This document shows positions 11,501 through 23,075 of a DNA stretch of 64,000 nt, piece by piece; positions within the stretch are counted from its first letter, which is position 1; every line of letters starts with the position of its first letter. Below the pieces are notes generated by a model. It worked only from the letters and a program-made list of their open reading frames with translations, ran no database searches and had not been told where the DNA came from. The translations under genes were made by a program, and so were the position numbers. The stretch is from Ottelia alismoides (lineage: Eukaryota; Streptophyta; Magnoliopsida; Alismatales; Hydrocharitaceae). The DNA lies in the NCBI GenBank assembly GCA_037367405.1, contig JAZKJV010010615.1, positions 1 through 64,000 on the forward strand. The letters run 5' to 3'.

Positions 11501-12346
11501 TTTGGAACCCATTTATTATTTTTAAAATTTCAAAAACCTTCATTTTTCTTACTGTCTAGATATAAAATTCACAAAAAATATTAAAACATCTTTAAAAATT
11601 ACAAAAAAATTAAATTTTGTTTGTTTTGTTGTGTTTGATTTTCTGACCGAGTTTGGTCATTTTTGGACTTATAAAAATTTAAAAATTGAAAAACATTGAA
11701 AAACTTTGAAAAATTCTAATAAATAATTGAAAAATCCAAAAATAATAAATCCAGTGCCTAATTTTTCCTTGTATTTCATACTTTACAGGAAAATTACCTC
11801 CAGGCCTTGAAACAACCATTTAGCATTTTTAAATGGTTGTAGAAGCCTGACTGGACAGTGGCTTGCATTTTCTGTCTCGTTTCATTTTTGTAAAATCCCC
11901 TAAAAATCAGAAAAACAAAAAAATTTACCAAAAACATAAAAAATTATAAAAAAACATAAAAATATTTTTTTTGAATTTTTGGATAAAGTTTGAGTAGTTA
12001 AATAATTGTGTGAAGTTGCTTTATTTACTAGTTTTCTTACTTTCTCTATTATTTAAAAATCCAAAAAAATATAAAAATGTTAAAAAACCCACCAAAAACC
12101 CCTTTGTTTATATTTTTCTCTTTTCCTTAGACTACTTCGTAGGCCGCAAGGCCATCACGTGCTCCTCGAGTTCGACCCTGGGTGCTATACCAGGTTAATA
12201 TCTTAGCGAGACCGCTGCTTGTTTTATCGTGTTTTGATCTTTGATTGGTGGTCTGATCTTTTTCTTGTTGAGCTCTGAGTCCCGAGTGACTGAGGTCACA
12301 ACGACCTTAGTTATTCCTTTACCTTAGTCGTTCAGGCGGCTCATCA
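8584..12346 (+). repeat. 3' LTR of Athila-like element B (3.76 kb)
   Basis: It starts TGATGAATACCC and ends GGCTCATCA, giving a TGATGA/TCATCA inverted terminal repeat. The first ~240 bp align by eye with the LTR of element E at 53753. The middle (about 9490-10900) is GC-rich with TATA at 9764. Both flanks are AT-rich with many runs of A or T. The last part (GACTACTTCGTAGG near 12130) is shared with E. Numerous open frames in the GC-rich core show no homology that I recognise and are treated as chance. Confidence 0.85.
9764..9770 (+). promoter_or_regulatory. TATA box of element B LTR
   Basis: TATATAA followed by a C/T-rich start region, 1.18 kb into the LTR. The corresponding TATAAAA of element E lies 1.03 kb into its LTR, which supports the homology of the two promoters. 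Confidence 0.6.
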
Positions 12347-13085
12347 CTTGCCATAGATCATCCTAAAAGGTGAAGTACCGAGTGGAGTCTTATAGGCTGT
12401 CCTATAGGCCCACAAAACCTGGTCCAATAGTTTTGACCAGTCCTTCCTATATGGATGAACCAACTTTTGAAGAATACCCTTCACCTCTCTATTAGAAACC
12501 TCTGCCATGCCATTATATTGTGGATGATATGGGTTGGCTATTCTATGCTCAAACTTATACTCTTTAGCCAAAGATCTCATTTCCTTATTCACAAAGTGCC
12601 TACCTCCATCAGAAATCAAAACTTTTGGTATACCGAACCTTGCAATGATATTATCCTTGATAAAGTTACATACGGTTTTGCTATATGCGGTTCGGGTTGG
12701 AATAGCCTCTACCCATCTAGACAAATAATCAACCGCTAACAAGATGTACTCAAATCCATTGCTATTGGGAAAGGGACCCATAAAATCAATCCCCCATGCA
12801 TCGAATATCACAGAAAATCATTGGTTGCATGGGCATTTCATCTTTATAACCAACAGTCCCTCCCATCCTTTGGCAAATCGGGCAAGATCGTACAAATTCA
12901 TTAGCATCACGAAATAAGGTCTGCCAGTAAAATCCACATAAGAGTACCTTGTGTGTGGTTCTCTTTCCCGAATGGTGTCCTCCAGCCTCGAGAGAATGAC
13001 AATGTGTGAGGACACTCTGATATTCCTCCTAACGAATACATCTTCTCCAGACACAATCCGCTCCTTCATAAAAAAGGAAAGGATC
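12347..13085 (-). pseudogene. integrase of element A (truncated by element B)
   Basis: The integrase core is open from 12811 down to the insertion point: [12 protein letters not shown], then ISDGGRHF and [11 protein letters not shown], so all three D, D, E positions are retained. The zinc-finger part lies upstream at 12818-13069 in other frames; in one of them LEAGGHHSGKR and a CPICQRMG-like stretch can be read. A small deletion near 12803 shifts the frame between zinc finger and core. The C-terminal third is missing because element B inserted after IYGK. Confidence 0.85.
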
Positions 13086-13198
13086 GTCCCAATGGTATTT
13101 TCTTGAATCTGACTTCAGTCGATCAATCATTCTCTTGGTCCAACCAAAGGGAACCTTCTTGGAGACAAGATAGTTCACGATGTTGGAATATTAGGGGT

Positions 13199-14464
13199 TC
13201 AATCAATAGCGCAAATAGATTCGTCTGGAAAAGTCTCCTTAATAGGTCCAGTGTCAGGATAATCATTTTTCTCAATTGGGGAAAGGTGATCAGCAACAAC
13301 ATTCTTTATTCCAGGTTTATCCTTGATCTCCAAATTAAATTCCTGGATTAACAAGATCCACCTCAAAAGCTGTGCCTTGGTATCTTTCTTATCCATGAGG
13401 TATCTAATTGCCGTATGATTAGTGAAAATTGTCACCTTTGAGCCTAATATGTATGATCTGAATTTTTCAAGGGCCCAAACAACCATGAGCATTTCCTTTT
13501 CAGTCACTTTATAATTTCTCTGTGCAGGATCTAATACTTTGCTCGCATAGTGAATCGCATAAGGGATCCCATCCCGTCTTTGTACAAGCACAGCTCCGAC
13601 AGCAAAATCCGATGCATCAGTCATGATCTCAAAGGGAAGAAAGTCGGGAGCTTGTAATATTGGCGATTCACATATTTTCTTTTTGAGGAGCTCGAAGGCC
13701 TCAAGACATTTGTGATTTACAATAAACTCAGTGTCTTTCCCTAAGAGCTCAGTCAGTGGACGAACGATCTTTGAAAAATCAGGGATAAACCTTCGATAAA
13801 ATCCAATATGCCCTAGAAAAGGCCTCACTGACTTGACGTTGGCTGGTGGCTCAAGTTTCTTGATCACATCCACATTGGCAGGGTCGACCTCCATTACCTT
13901 TTTGGAGATGACATGCCCCAACATGATACCCTCGGTCACCATAAAGTGACTCTTCTCCCAGGAGAGTACCAAATTAACCTCCCTGCATCTCTTGAGGACT
14001 CGGTGCAAGTGCGTTAAACATGTATCAAATGAATCACCATGGACCGAGAAGTCATCCATGAAGACTTCCAGGAAATTTCCCACTATTTCGGCAAATACAG
14101 CAATCATGCACCGCTGAAATGTGCCTGGGGCATTACAAAGCCCGAATGGCATGCGCTTGAATGCGTAGGTACCTAAGAGACATGTAAATGTGGTTTTTTC
14201 ATGATCCTCGGGAGCGATAGCTACTTGATTGTAGGCAGAGTACCCATTAAGAAAACAGAAGAATGCTTTCCCTGCAAGTCTCTCCACGATTTGATCAATA
14301 AATGGCAGTGGAAAGTAATCTTTCTTGGTCGCAGCATTCAGGAGCCTGTAATTGACACAAACGCGCCACGACGTGGGTACTCGGGTCGCGATCTCTACAC
14401 CCTCCTCGTTGGTGACCATCTGGATTCCTGACTTTTTCGGGACGATATGAAGGGGCCTACCCAC
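13199..14464 (-). pseudogene. reverse transcriptase and RNase H of element A
   Basis: A 421-codon open stretch contains most of RT (residues ~1-220) and RNase H (~275-405). RT motifs include RVCVNYRLLN, the motif A region (FCFLNGYSAYNQ, residues 70-80) and FMDD at 135-138, the YxDD-box form common in Athila-like elements. The motif A catalytic Asp is replaced by Asn73. RNase H shows MTDASD (Asp283) and TEKE (322-324), but the Asp of the later (Y/F)TDH motif is Asn349 (FTNHTAIRY). Both enzymes should therefore be inactive although the frame is open. RT's N-terminus continues out of frame at about 14465-14720. Confidence 0.9.
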
Positions 14465-15289
14465 TTGGAGTCAGAGATGAGGTATATAAAACCTGCTTTG
14501 CACCATTTCTCTATCTCTTTCTTAACTACTTCTTGAAGATTGGGGTTTAATCTTCTCTGAAATTCACGGGAAGGCCCTGCATTATCCTCAACATAAATTT
14601 GGTGCGAGTAGAGAGCAGGGTTGATTCCTACGAGATCCGAAACCGTCCAACCGATGGCTTTTAGATTTCGCTCAAGGACTTATAGAAGTATAGATTATTG
14701 GTCCATGGTTAATGATGAGCTAATAATCACAGAAATTTATCTTTGGGTCCATTAAGAAATGCATACTTAGGTGTAGGAGGGAGGGGTTTCAGCTCTGGTA
14801 GATCTACATCATCAATCAAGTCTGGCTGAATGTCTTTTAAATCTGGCTCTGTGCTGGTTGGCGGTGAATCATTCTTTGAAACGTTAGCCACTAATCCGGA
14901 AGGAATGTGAATTAGATTGCTAATGTAGTGCAGTAATTCGGCCAAAGCCGCGTCCGACTCGTCATCGATATTTCTTGATTTCCCAAAGAAGATGGCATTG
15001 ACAAATCCGAAAGGATTTCTGTGTCATCAAGATTATAAACATCCGGGTATTTAGATTTGTCTGGCAATAGCTCGCATACTGCATGGTGCATTGTTTCTTC
15101 TTCTGTTGTGGTGTTATCAATCTGGAGATCTGGCAGTTGATCCCATGGTCCAGTAGTGCTGATGAGATTACACTCGGATGTTTCAGCATCTTCAGTGGTG
15201 GATTCGGAATCTGGTCTTTGCCACTTTGTTTGTTTCATCTCCAGATCCACTTCTCCATCTAGGGAACGGAATTTCATCATTCCAGTGCC
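14465..15289 (-). pseudogene. protease-RT linker and RT N-terminus of element A
   Basis: Upstream of RT lie open stretches at 14727-14945 and 14912-15280 rich in Asp, Glu and Ser (for example LPELKPLPPTP, TESTTEDAE-type sequence). Nothing catalytic is seen. Element E has a similar acidic stretch between protease and RT (58667-59092), so this is taken as the normal spacer of this lineage. The part next to RT contains the usual RRLNP-like N-terminal segment in a shifted frame. Confidence 0.65.
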
Positions 15290-16039
15290 CTAATCTAATA
15301 CAACTTTGGCGGTTCTTAAGAACGGTCTTCCAAGAATGATTTGTGATTCCTTCCAATGGTTCGGGGTCTCCATACCAAGGACAGTGAAGTCCACTTTGTA
15401 TTCCGTACCCTCGACCATAATGATAACATTTTTCACTTCTCCCTTAGGTCTTTTAGTAGACTTGTCAGCGAATTGAAGTAAAGATAATGATTTCTGAAGA
15501 GGACCTAACTCCAATCTATAGTATAAGGCTAAGTGAAGAAGATTGATGGAAGAACCATTGTCGAGAAGTGTGCGTGCGAATGTAATGCCGCCAATGTGAC
15601 TTTCCACATAATGATCACCCAGATCCCTTTTCGTCCTTGGTAAATGCTGATTTCTGACGCTTTTGGTAGTGGCCACTGTCAGGACATGAGTCTTCACAAA
15701 CTGATTTGTTTTCTTTATACGAGCCTTGGTGGGAGTACATCTCATTTTCAAGTATTTCGAAAATGCTGGATTACTGGCCACATATTGATCAAAGGGTACT
15801 TTGACTGTGATATTCTGCTGGCATAACTTTTCCATCACTGGGTCATTCTGAATGTTTTTCTTTTGTTTTCCTTTCTTAAGAGCATGGGGGAAAGGAATGG
15901 AAGCATTTGAGACATGAGAAAGAGAGCCTGAATCATAAATAAGAGCATCTTTATTATATTTGGAGTTCTTATTACAATCATAATTTTTTTTAATAATAAT
16001 CATTTTGCTGAAATGGTGACAAAGGTATTTTTGCAGCAA
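15290..16039 (-). pseudogene. retropepsin (protease) region of element A
   Basis: This 249-codon frame contains an aspartic protease domain. The active-site loop reads LLDNGSSINLL, with Asn where most retropepsins have Ser or Thr. It is followed by LQFADKSTKRPKGEVKNV and ILGRPFLRTA, the conserved second half of the fold. The N-terminal 100 residues are a basic spacer. Catalytic Asp is kept. The matching region in element E has Asn in place of that Asp. Confidence 0.8.
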
Positions 16040-17325
16040 CTAGAGGTTCAAGGTCCTCTACGGTCTCCATAGATGCCTTTCCTTTATCTCGAGCTGAAAT
16101 CCTCGGGCTTCCTTCTTCTTCATCCTCAGATGCATCCTCCGGTTGACCTTCCGAGTCTTGATGGTTCGATTCCCTTGCCCGGTCAGGTACGACCACGGTC
16201 CTTCCACTACTGAGTGACATGGAATTGATATTGTCAAACGAAAGGATCTCATGTTCAGATGTGGAAAAATATGAATAGTATACCTGACCATTGTGTTGAG
16301 ATGATTGAGATCTGTTCAAGCTATTTGGGTTAGCTTGAACTTGGACGGGAATGGTTGTGGCTGGGGCTGTCTGTTCATCCTTGCAACGGAATAAACGATT
16401 AACATCTACCCATAGATCGTACAGCTCATTTCGAAAACTGCGAGTTTCCTCCAGCATCTGTCTCTGGATGTCTACCGATTCTTCTAGAGGTTTGGATGAT
16501 TGAGATGCTTGATTTGGAGCTTGATATTGCTGACGAATGTTGTTGAGGTTGGTTCTGACGGTTGTATGGCTGTTGCTGCCTCGAGTGCTGAGTGTGCTGT
16601 GGAGCTGTGGGAAATGTGGCATTGTAGAAGTAGGTGGACGTTGATATTGCTTACGGTCCCCCATATTACCCTGTCGGCTATTGTCTTATGTGTACTAAAT
16701 GCCGTTTATTTTGAATGTCAGAGGTGGGCTTCTTCGACTGTCTCAGCTATTAGAGGTGACTGCTGGGAAGGTTGGGTACATGATTGGTCCTGAGCCCACG
16801 ATTGTTGTTGTCCTGACCCTGGCTGCTCCTGAACATGATGTACATGATAGATCGAGGCCGTAGGTGCAGTAGGTATCCCTATCTTGGATACCTTCTCAGT
16901 TAGCTCCTCCATTTGCTTTGGAAACTGGGAGATCCGGTTGTCGATGTCGTTCATCCTTTTATGAATGTGATCCACACTGTTAATTTATCTGCGATGATGT
17001 TCATGTTGGGAATCAAATCCTCTGCTATTTCTACGACAGTTTGCTTCCCTCCTTTAGCTTGAAAGGTGTTCAGGGAATCATTGTAAGCTCTACTAGCGAT
17101 TTGTGAACGGCTAGTCTCCGCCATCTGCTCCAGTATTTTCCAGACAGTCTCAGTTCCTCGGGATGTGTAATTGCCTCCACAGGCAGCGCTGACTAAACCC
17201 TGAGTCCCATAGTTAAGGCCAGAATAGAATGATTGAACCAGGATGTTATTATCTAGGTCATGGCAGGGACATATCTGCAGCAGATCTTTAAATATATCCA
17301 TCCCATGCATCACAAAGTGGTTCAT
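15990..17325 (-). pseudogene. gag C-terminal part of element A
   Basis: Open stretches 16951-17325, 16718-16975 and 15990-16664 are consecutive gag segments in shifting frames. The first holds the capsid-like FKDLLQICPCHDL and VQSFYSGLNYGTQGLVSAACGG, typical of plant Athila/Tat gag. Further on comes a Gln/Ser-rich linker with IPVQVQANPNSLNR; the same motif (IPVQIEPNPNNLKR) occurs in element E at 57340-57390. No intact zinc knuckle is visible. Frameshifts separate the three parts. Confidence 0.8.
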
Positions 17326-17430
17326 TCGACATCTGAGAGAAGCTAGTGATGCGAGTCCTCATTTGATTGGTTTGACTCAAAGGAAGAATTTCTTCAAGAA
17401 TGGGTTCTTGAACCTATCATAAGTGGTCAC

Positions 17431-18116
17431 TAGGGATGTCAGCGGGTCGGGTTTGGGGCGGGTATTACTATTCCCAAACCCATACCCATTTATAATATCA
17501 CTACCCATACCCGCCCATTTATTAAACGTGTAATTTCTAGCAGGTACCCATATACCCGTCGAATACCCGTGTACCCAATGGGTACCCATATCTTCGACAT
17601 GGTAAATCTTAAGTTGATTTGTAATTGTATACAAGATTTTCACAGATAGACGAAATAGAGTGAGGTTGTTTAATATGGTGATTCATAAAAATGTGCAATA
17701 TATAGAGAATATTAAATGTTTATATATGTTAAGTGTTTAACTTTTTGTATTGATAGTTTTTGTTTATTAAAGATGCAAAAAGTTAGTTAAATAAGAAAAA
17801 AAATGAATGGAGAGGAGAAAATTGAGTTCGATATTTATACATGTAGATCGATACATATTAGATATGAAATGAATTTGGGTCTAGTTTGATTAAAATGCAA
17901 CATACACATCTATCTTTATATATTTTTTTTATTCGGGTTTGGGGCGGGTTCGGGTTCGGGTACCCACAAGGCAATCCCAAACCCGTACCCATACCCGCAT
18001 GGGTAGTCAATTCAAAACCCAAACCCGTCCAAATGTAAATGGGACGGGTTTCGGGTCCTTAAATGGGGCGGGTTCAGGTCGGGTACCCAATGGGTAGACC
18101 CAAATTGACATCCCTA
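17431..18116 (-). mobile_element. 686-bp non-autonomous hAT element (MITE) in gag of A
   Basis: Both ends carry the inverted terminal repeat TAGGGATGTCA (11 bp, perfect), flanked on each side by the same 8-bp target duplication GTGGTCAC (17423-17430 and 18117-18124). An 8-bp duplication and a TAGGG-type terminus are characteristic of hAT elements. Subterminal regions are full of GGGTTTGGGGCGGG- and GGGTACCC-like repeats in both orientations. No transposase is encoded. The A gag coding sequence reads on directly on either side. The orientation given is arbitrary. Confidence 0.95.
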
Positions 18117-18780
18117 GTGGTCACCGTCACTCTCAAATTTTTCACCCAGTAATCTACCTTACCTTTCAAGGCGAAAGGTAGTGCAGTGAAACAAATGTAG
18201 TCCTGGATGACTTGTGGGTGCCTCTGATTAGAACATACTAGCTCCAAATCACGCAAAAATTCATATGGTTCTTCATATGCATTACCATGAAATTGTGGTA
18301 ATTGACTCAGGAAGTGTGGCTTCAGTTCATGGTGAACCTCAGGTTGCGGTGGCTGTAAATAATTTCTAACTTTGTATTACCCGGAATTGTATGCGGCTTC
18401 CATTGATGGTTCTCCCTCTGCATTCAACATTCAAGCTGTTCCCTCATTAAATTTTGTTGCTGTTTAGACGCGCCTAATCTTGCGAGAACCATTTGCATTG
18501 GATCTTCATTGAGTTCATCTTCATGATTGCTCTTCTTTGAAGGCATCTTTCGTGAGTGCTTCTTTTCACCTTCAGATTGTGAAAAATTGGAGTCAATAGT
18601 TTGGAAAAGATTATAAGAGGAGGATTCAAGGGGAAGGTGTCCTCGAACCCAAGGTGGTTCTGAGTAAGAGTGGCTCAGAACGTTTGAGACTAGAAAGTTT
18701 GTGGCAGTCAAAAAAGGGCTCGCTGAGTCCGAACAGAAATTACCACAATCTTCCATTCTTGAATCCAAGAGATTATCAAG
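18117..18780 (-). pseudogene. gag N-terminal part of element A
   Basis: Sequence 18074-18256 reads as the gag segment before the MITE (FTALPFALKGKVDYWVKNLR). 18424-18768 is an open 114-codon stretch with a charged, Lys/Glu/Gln-rich N-terminus (KMPSKKSNHEDELNEDPMQM). Together they form the start of gag, close to where an initiation site would be expected after the leader. Confidence 0.65.
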
Positions 18781-20125
18781 AGGTGTATGGATTATGATCT
18801 AGGCACAAGTGTGGCGGTATTCGATGATCAACTAAGTTCTAACCACAAATCAAACACAATACAAAGTTTTTGTTTCACCAACTCACTCAAAAGGCCGTAA
18901 GAGTTCGCCCAATTATCTTGTTGATTTTTAATTGATGAGAAGTCAAATCTTGCAAACCGTTTAACGAGCTGTTGGGTGCCGAAATTTCCTTGAAGACTGT
19001 CCCGAGTTCGTACGACTAGTTGCATCCACTTTCAGCCAGTATAGGTGCAAGTACGGACCGTAAAACGGCTACCCGTGTTACTTAAGGACGAAGCCTTACG
19101 CAGTATCCTTTAAACCACCCACTCTGCTAAGGAAGTCCAGATCGTTTACCGGTTACCCATATTCCTCACTGAGAAGTAGCTAATCGGTTTTTAAAATTAG
19201 TAGTCTATATGAAAATCTTGGCTTGGCTCTATCCTAGTGTGCGTCTCTCTTCTCGCTGCAAGATAAAGACAAACAATGTCGGGGTTGCTCTCCCGCAAGA
19301 ATTCTTGATTTTATGGGTTCTTAAAAAAATCAGCTATATTTAACAGTCCCAATTTTAATTTGGTGTTCACTAAAGAAATTAAGTGAGCAAAAATATACGT
19401 CTACCGTCTAGTCCAAATTTCCTTTAGAATTATGTGATAAAACAAGAGGGAGGAGTTCGGGAAAAGTCGATGCATGCGAAAAACTATGATGTATGCTCAG
19501 TTAGAAGACTTACAGTGAATCCTTGCAATCTCCATGTGGGATGCTAGACAGAAATTGAAAATTATTCTATATGAAATGCAAGCCGATGAAAAACCGCACC
19601 TAGGCAGAAAGTTCTATTAGCGGGGAAGAACTGGTTAAATTTTTGGCTAAGTTGAACGATATATGTACGTCTCAGTTAATAGTGCAGTGTGGCTTAATCC
19701 TACGAGCACAATCAAAAATTGAAATGCTCTGAGAGTCGTATGTGCAAGTCTAAAGAGGTTTTTTTACACACGCGAGAGTCCAAACGGACACCGCTGTAAA
19801 TGTACAATTAATTACAGAAATTAAAGTTCAGAAAAATAAATCCTAAACTCTACGCTCTCTCACGACTCGACTCGATCTTAATTTTAATTGTGGCTTTCGC
19901 AGAAGTCGGTGAAGTTGGAAAAACTGCTCCACTTACGCCGAGTACCTTGCAAGAAAAATAAGAGAGATAGTGTAAGAGAGTGACTAAAAAATTTATGAAA
20001 AATAAATGCTGAAAATAAATTGCAGGGAGAAAAATGGAATTTACAATGAAAAATTCGGGGATCGGACTACCCAAATGCGGAAAATCGAACGAAAATTTTC
20101 AAGACAAAAATATAAGTCGTTTGCC
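18781..20125 (-). other. untranslated leader of element A
   Basis: About 1.35 kb between the PBS and the start of gag with no convincing coding sequence. Long leaders are normal for Athila/Tat elements. Nothing else is recognised here. Confidence 0.6.
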
Positions 20126-20143
20126 TCCCCGGCAGCGGCGCCA
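20126..20143 (-). other. primer binding site of element A (tRNA-Asp type)
   Basis: The minus strand reads TGGCGCCGCTGCCGGGGA, two bases after the LTR end (...CTCGTCA). TGGCGCCGTTGCCGGGGA is the PBS of many plant Athila/Tat elements and matches the 3' end of tRNA-Asp; there is one mismatch here. Confidence 0.85.
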
Positions 20144-20145
20144 TC

Positions 20146-23075
20146 TGACGAGCCCAATAATGCAGCGTTCGTGTTAAAAGATAATTTATCGTGCGTTGTA
20201 GGTGGCAATCGGAATCGGTCAAGAAAATAACCACAAATAATTTATTTAATTTTCAATCTCGTGGTTTTATGTTAATTTTACTTGGGCAAGTCCCAAGGTA
20301 GATCACAAGGAGGCAAAGGAACAACCTAAAGTTATGTCTATCAAATTTGATGTGCAGTTTTCGAGACGGTTTTTTTTGGAATTTTTAATGCAATAAAAGG
20401 TGTAATATACAATTTTAGGGACTAAAATGAAAATTATGTTCAAACGATGTTCGAAAAATACGAAACTTCGCCACAATGCAAAATATGATTAAATGATTGC
20501 ACTAAAATTTTATTGAAATTTTTGGATGCAATATGAATCTTTATGAATTTTTAAGTACAAACAAAATGAATTTCAATATTTAATTATAATAAATATTAAA
20601 CCTACTTATTTTCAAGGAATAAAACTATCTAAGATCTATCACGTGGTGATTGATCTCAAAAAAATCCTAAACCTCGAAAATGTGAGATCTAATACCTATT
20701 AAAAATTAGACACTGAAATATGCAAAATGATTTTTACAGGGCAAACTATGCATGCAAATGCAATTCTTTTTGGGCACAATGTCAAGCACAATTCTCTACA
20801 ACATGTTATTTTTCGGGATTTTTAGAGCAACTGTTAATCAATGGCAAAATTAAGAGCACCAACAGGGAAAAATATGCAAATTTCCACAGAATATTTGATT
20901 ATTAAATAACCGTCGATCACAAAAATGGCCACAATAAGTCAACACGTAGAGAATTAAATTAGAAACATCATGCTATTTTTTTATAATAAATTAATGTACT
21001 GAAGAGGTCTAAAAATCAAGGAGAACACAAGCGTACAAATGCAATATATAAATATGAAAAGAAGCAAAGGGGATGTAATGTAATCACCTATACACAGGGG
21101 TTGTCTTTGCAAAATTTCCAAAGGGGCACGTGCGTGGCACGTGCCCTCTGGAGGCGGGGGCTGGTGCGCAACTACAAGGGAGTCTGGAGGGGCTTTGTGC
21201 AATTCTCCCACGGTCACGTGCACCGACTGATGAAGGCGGATGTCCCCCCCCTCCCCGTCACGTACAGTGCAAGCGAGGTAGGGAACCTCGGGCCGGTGCC
21301 CGGCTGATGAAGGCGGAGGTGAGGAGGCGGGCTGGTAGGAGGAGGAGTCGGGGCCCAGCCTCGGCGGTGGCGTTGAGGGGCGGAGTTGCTGCCGTCGACT
21401 GTTGTTGTCAAGTTTGATGACAACGGAGTTGGCGATGCTCGATGACATGGATGAAGGTTGATGAAGATGACGTTGATGGCGAGCAGCTCGTCGATGGAGG
21501 CGGTGGCTCACGGCAGCGACGAAGTTCGCGTGGGGTTGATCGGTGAAGAATGGGGAAATCGGCGATTGTCGTGCTCGACAGAGATAGAAAGAGAGAGAGA
21601 GAGAGTACCTAGGAGAGGGCTCGATGGTGGTTGATCGGAGCGGGGCATCGGCAAGGGCTTTGCTGCGACGAGGTGGGCACCTCGGATCACGCCGGCGAGG
21701 TTGTCACGACCACTTGGAGAACGGCGGATGGATTGGCGAGGCGCTGCGCTTGTGCTTAAATAGGGGCGTCGAGGGTGGTTGGACATGGAAGGTGGTGCGC
21801 ACGATTGATGAGAACAAGTTTTGGGATTCGACGAGATTTGCCAGGATGAGGAGATTGGAAGGTGATCGTGCTATCGAAGATGGGATACGCAACGATCGGG
21901 GAGGGCGAGATTCGGGGGAGGCGGCGCCGGAGATTGCGGAGCGGGGCGGCGACACCATTTTGGGAAAGGCGCCTAGGGATGGGAGGTGGAAGACGAGCGG
22001 GGGCCGTCCGATAGTCCGAGATCGAACGACCTAGTTGGGTACACGTGGCGGCTGGGGGGAGACAAAGAGGAGAGCACGTGCGGAGCACGTGCCTTGGAGG
22101 CACGTGGGACTTTTAATTTTATTTTTATTTTTTTTATTTTTAATTTTTTAATAAAAATGAGTTTAAAAAGGTGGAAAATAGTTGACACGTGGCGGCACCA
22201 GGTGCTGCCACGTGTCAGCACAAGAAAAATCGAAAATAAATTACTTTGTAAAATACAAAAGAAATAGTAAATAGCCTCAGATCAAAAAAGTTTCTTCACG
22301 AGAATTGCTCGTCTCGATGAGATCTACAACTTTTATGAAGAAATCAAAATCAGAATCGATCATTTGCATAAAGTGGTATTTTTGGGGTATCCCATGTATA
22401 TAGAATACCTTGATTTTTGGGTTTTGTAATTTTTATGTTATTTTTAAATCAGATAAAAATCTGAAAAAATATGGTAAAATAAGAGATAAATATTTTCACA
22501 TTAATCTATTTTTTTGGATTTTTATTAATAGGTTAAATATGTACATAAAATAATAGGTCAAAAATCGCTAAAATAAAATATACAAAAGAGGCCCAAAACC
22601 CAATTTTCACATATGAGCTCTGATTCACTTGAACTTGGTCTTTTTGTAGGTAATTGAATGCACATTAGTTCAAAAGTAAGTAGAATTAAATCGGACACTG
22701 GATGAGGAAGATATGAGGTTTTTAGTCCGGAAATCCTGAAACTAGGGTTTGGGTTTTCGGTCCACTTATTTGGGTTAATTATTTTTTTATATTTTTTATT
22801 TATTCTTGTTAGTGATATGTACACAGTGGAAGTGGTTTTGGCTTATTCGGAGTTAGTATGAATGAGTTAAAAATCGGGGAAGTTAGGCTATTTACAGGTC
22901 TATTTTGGCTTGGAGTTTTGGCTTCTTATTTTGTGCAAAAATTAGTGCTAAAATGTAATTATTATGAAATCATGTATGAATGCTAAATATGCAGAATAGA
23001 TGTAGATATGTTGTTGATTGTAAGGGATTTGAGCTTAAAAAATGAGATTTAGAGTGATGAATCCTAGATTCATCA
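20146..23075 (-). repeat. 5' LTR of element A (2.93 kb)
   Basis: On the minus strand it starts TGATGAATCTAGG at 23075 and ends GGCTCGTCA at 20146. The opening resembles the LTR starts of B and E (TGATGAAT followed by ATTCATCACTC). The TATA-like element is at 21755-21763. The core (about 21100-22100) is GC-rich, the flanks AT-rich, as in B and E. A (GA)n run lies at about 21589-21606. Open frames in the GC-rich core overlap each other in all directions and show no known domain. Confidence 0.85.
21755..21763 (-). promoter_or_regulatory. TATA-like box of element A LTR
   Basis: The minus strand reads CTATTTAAG in a GC-rich context, about 1.3 kb from the LTR start, at the same relative place as the boxes in B and E. 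Confidence 0.5.

Larger units (their letters stand above)
4981..12346 (+). mobile_element. Athila-like Ty3-gypsy element B, 3' half
   Basis: This is the end of pol (RNase H tail and integrase), a long non-coding 3' region with hairpin repeats, a G-rich polypurine tract and a 3.76 kb 3' LTR. The element sits in the integrase gene of minus-strand element A: the LTR ends at TCATCA and A's coding sequence resumes at once at 12347. Its own 5' half lies left of copia C, outside the window. Assignment to the Athila/Tat branch rests on the integrase C-terminal sequence (FPGKLQSKWKGPY), the absence of a chromodomain and the very long LTR. The target duplication cannot be confirmed because the 5' end is missing. 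Confidence 0.85.
12347..23075 (-). mobile_element. Athila-like Ty3-gypsy element A, 5' LTR to integrase
   Basis: Read on the minus strand, the order is LTR (23075-20146), PBS, a ~1.35 kb leader, gag, protease, RT, RNase H and integrase. Integrase is cut at 12347 by element B (the A frame ends in IYGK). The rest of A, including its 3' LTR, lies left of the window. A in turn was inserted into the gag gene of element D: D's coding sequence starts right outside the LTR at 23076. A 686-bp hAT MITE interrupts gag. Frameshifts and catalytic substitutions make A inactive. Confidence 0.87.

Noticed and set aside
21101..22103. Overlapping frames of 80-180 codons in LTR A
   Set aside because: Same reason as for LTR B: Arg/Pro/Gly-rich, mutually overlapping, no domain.
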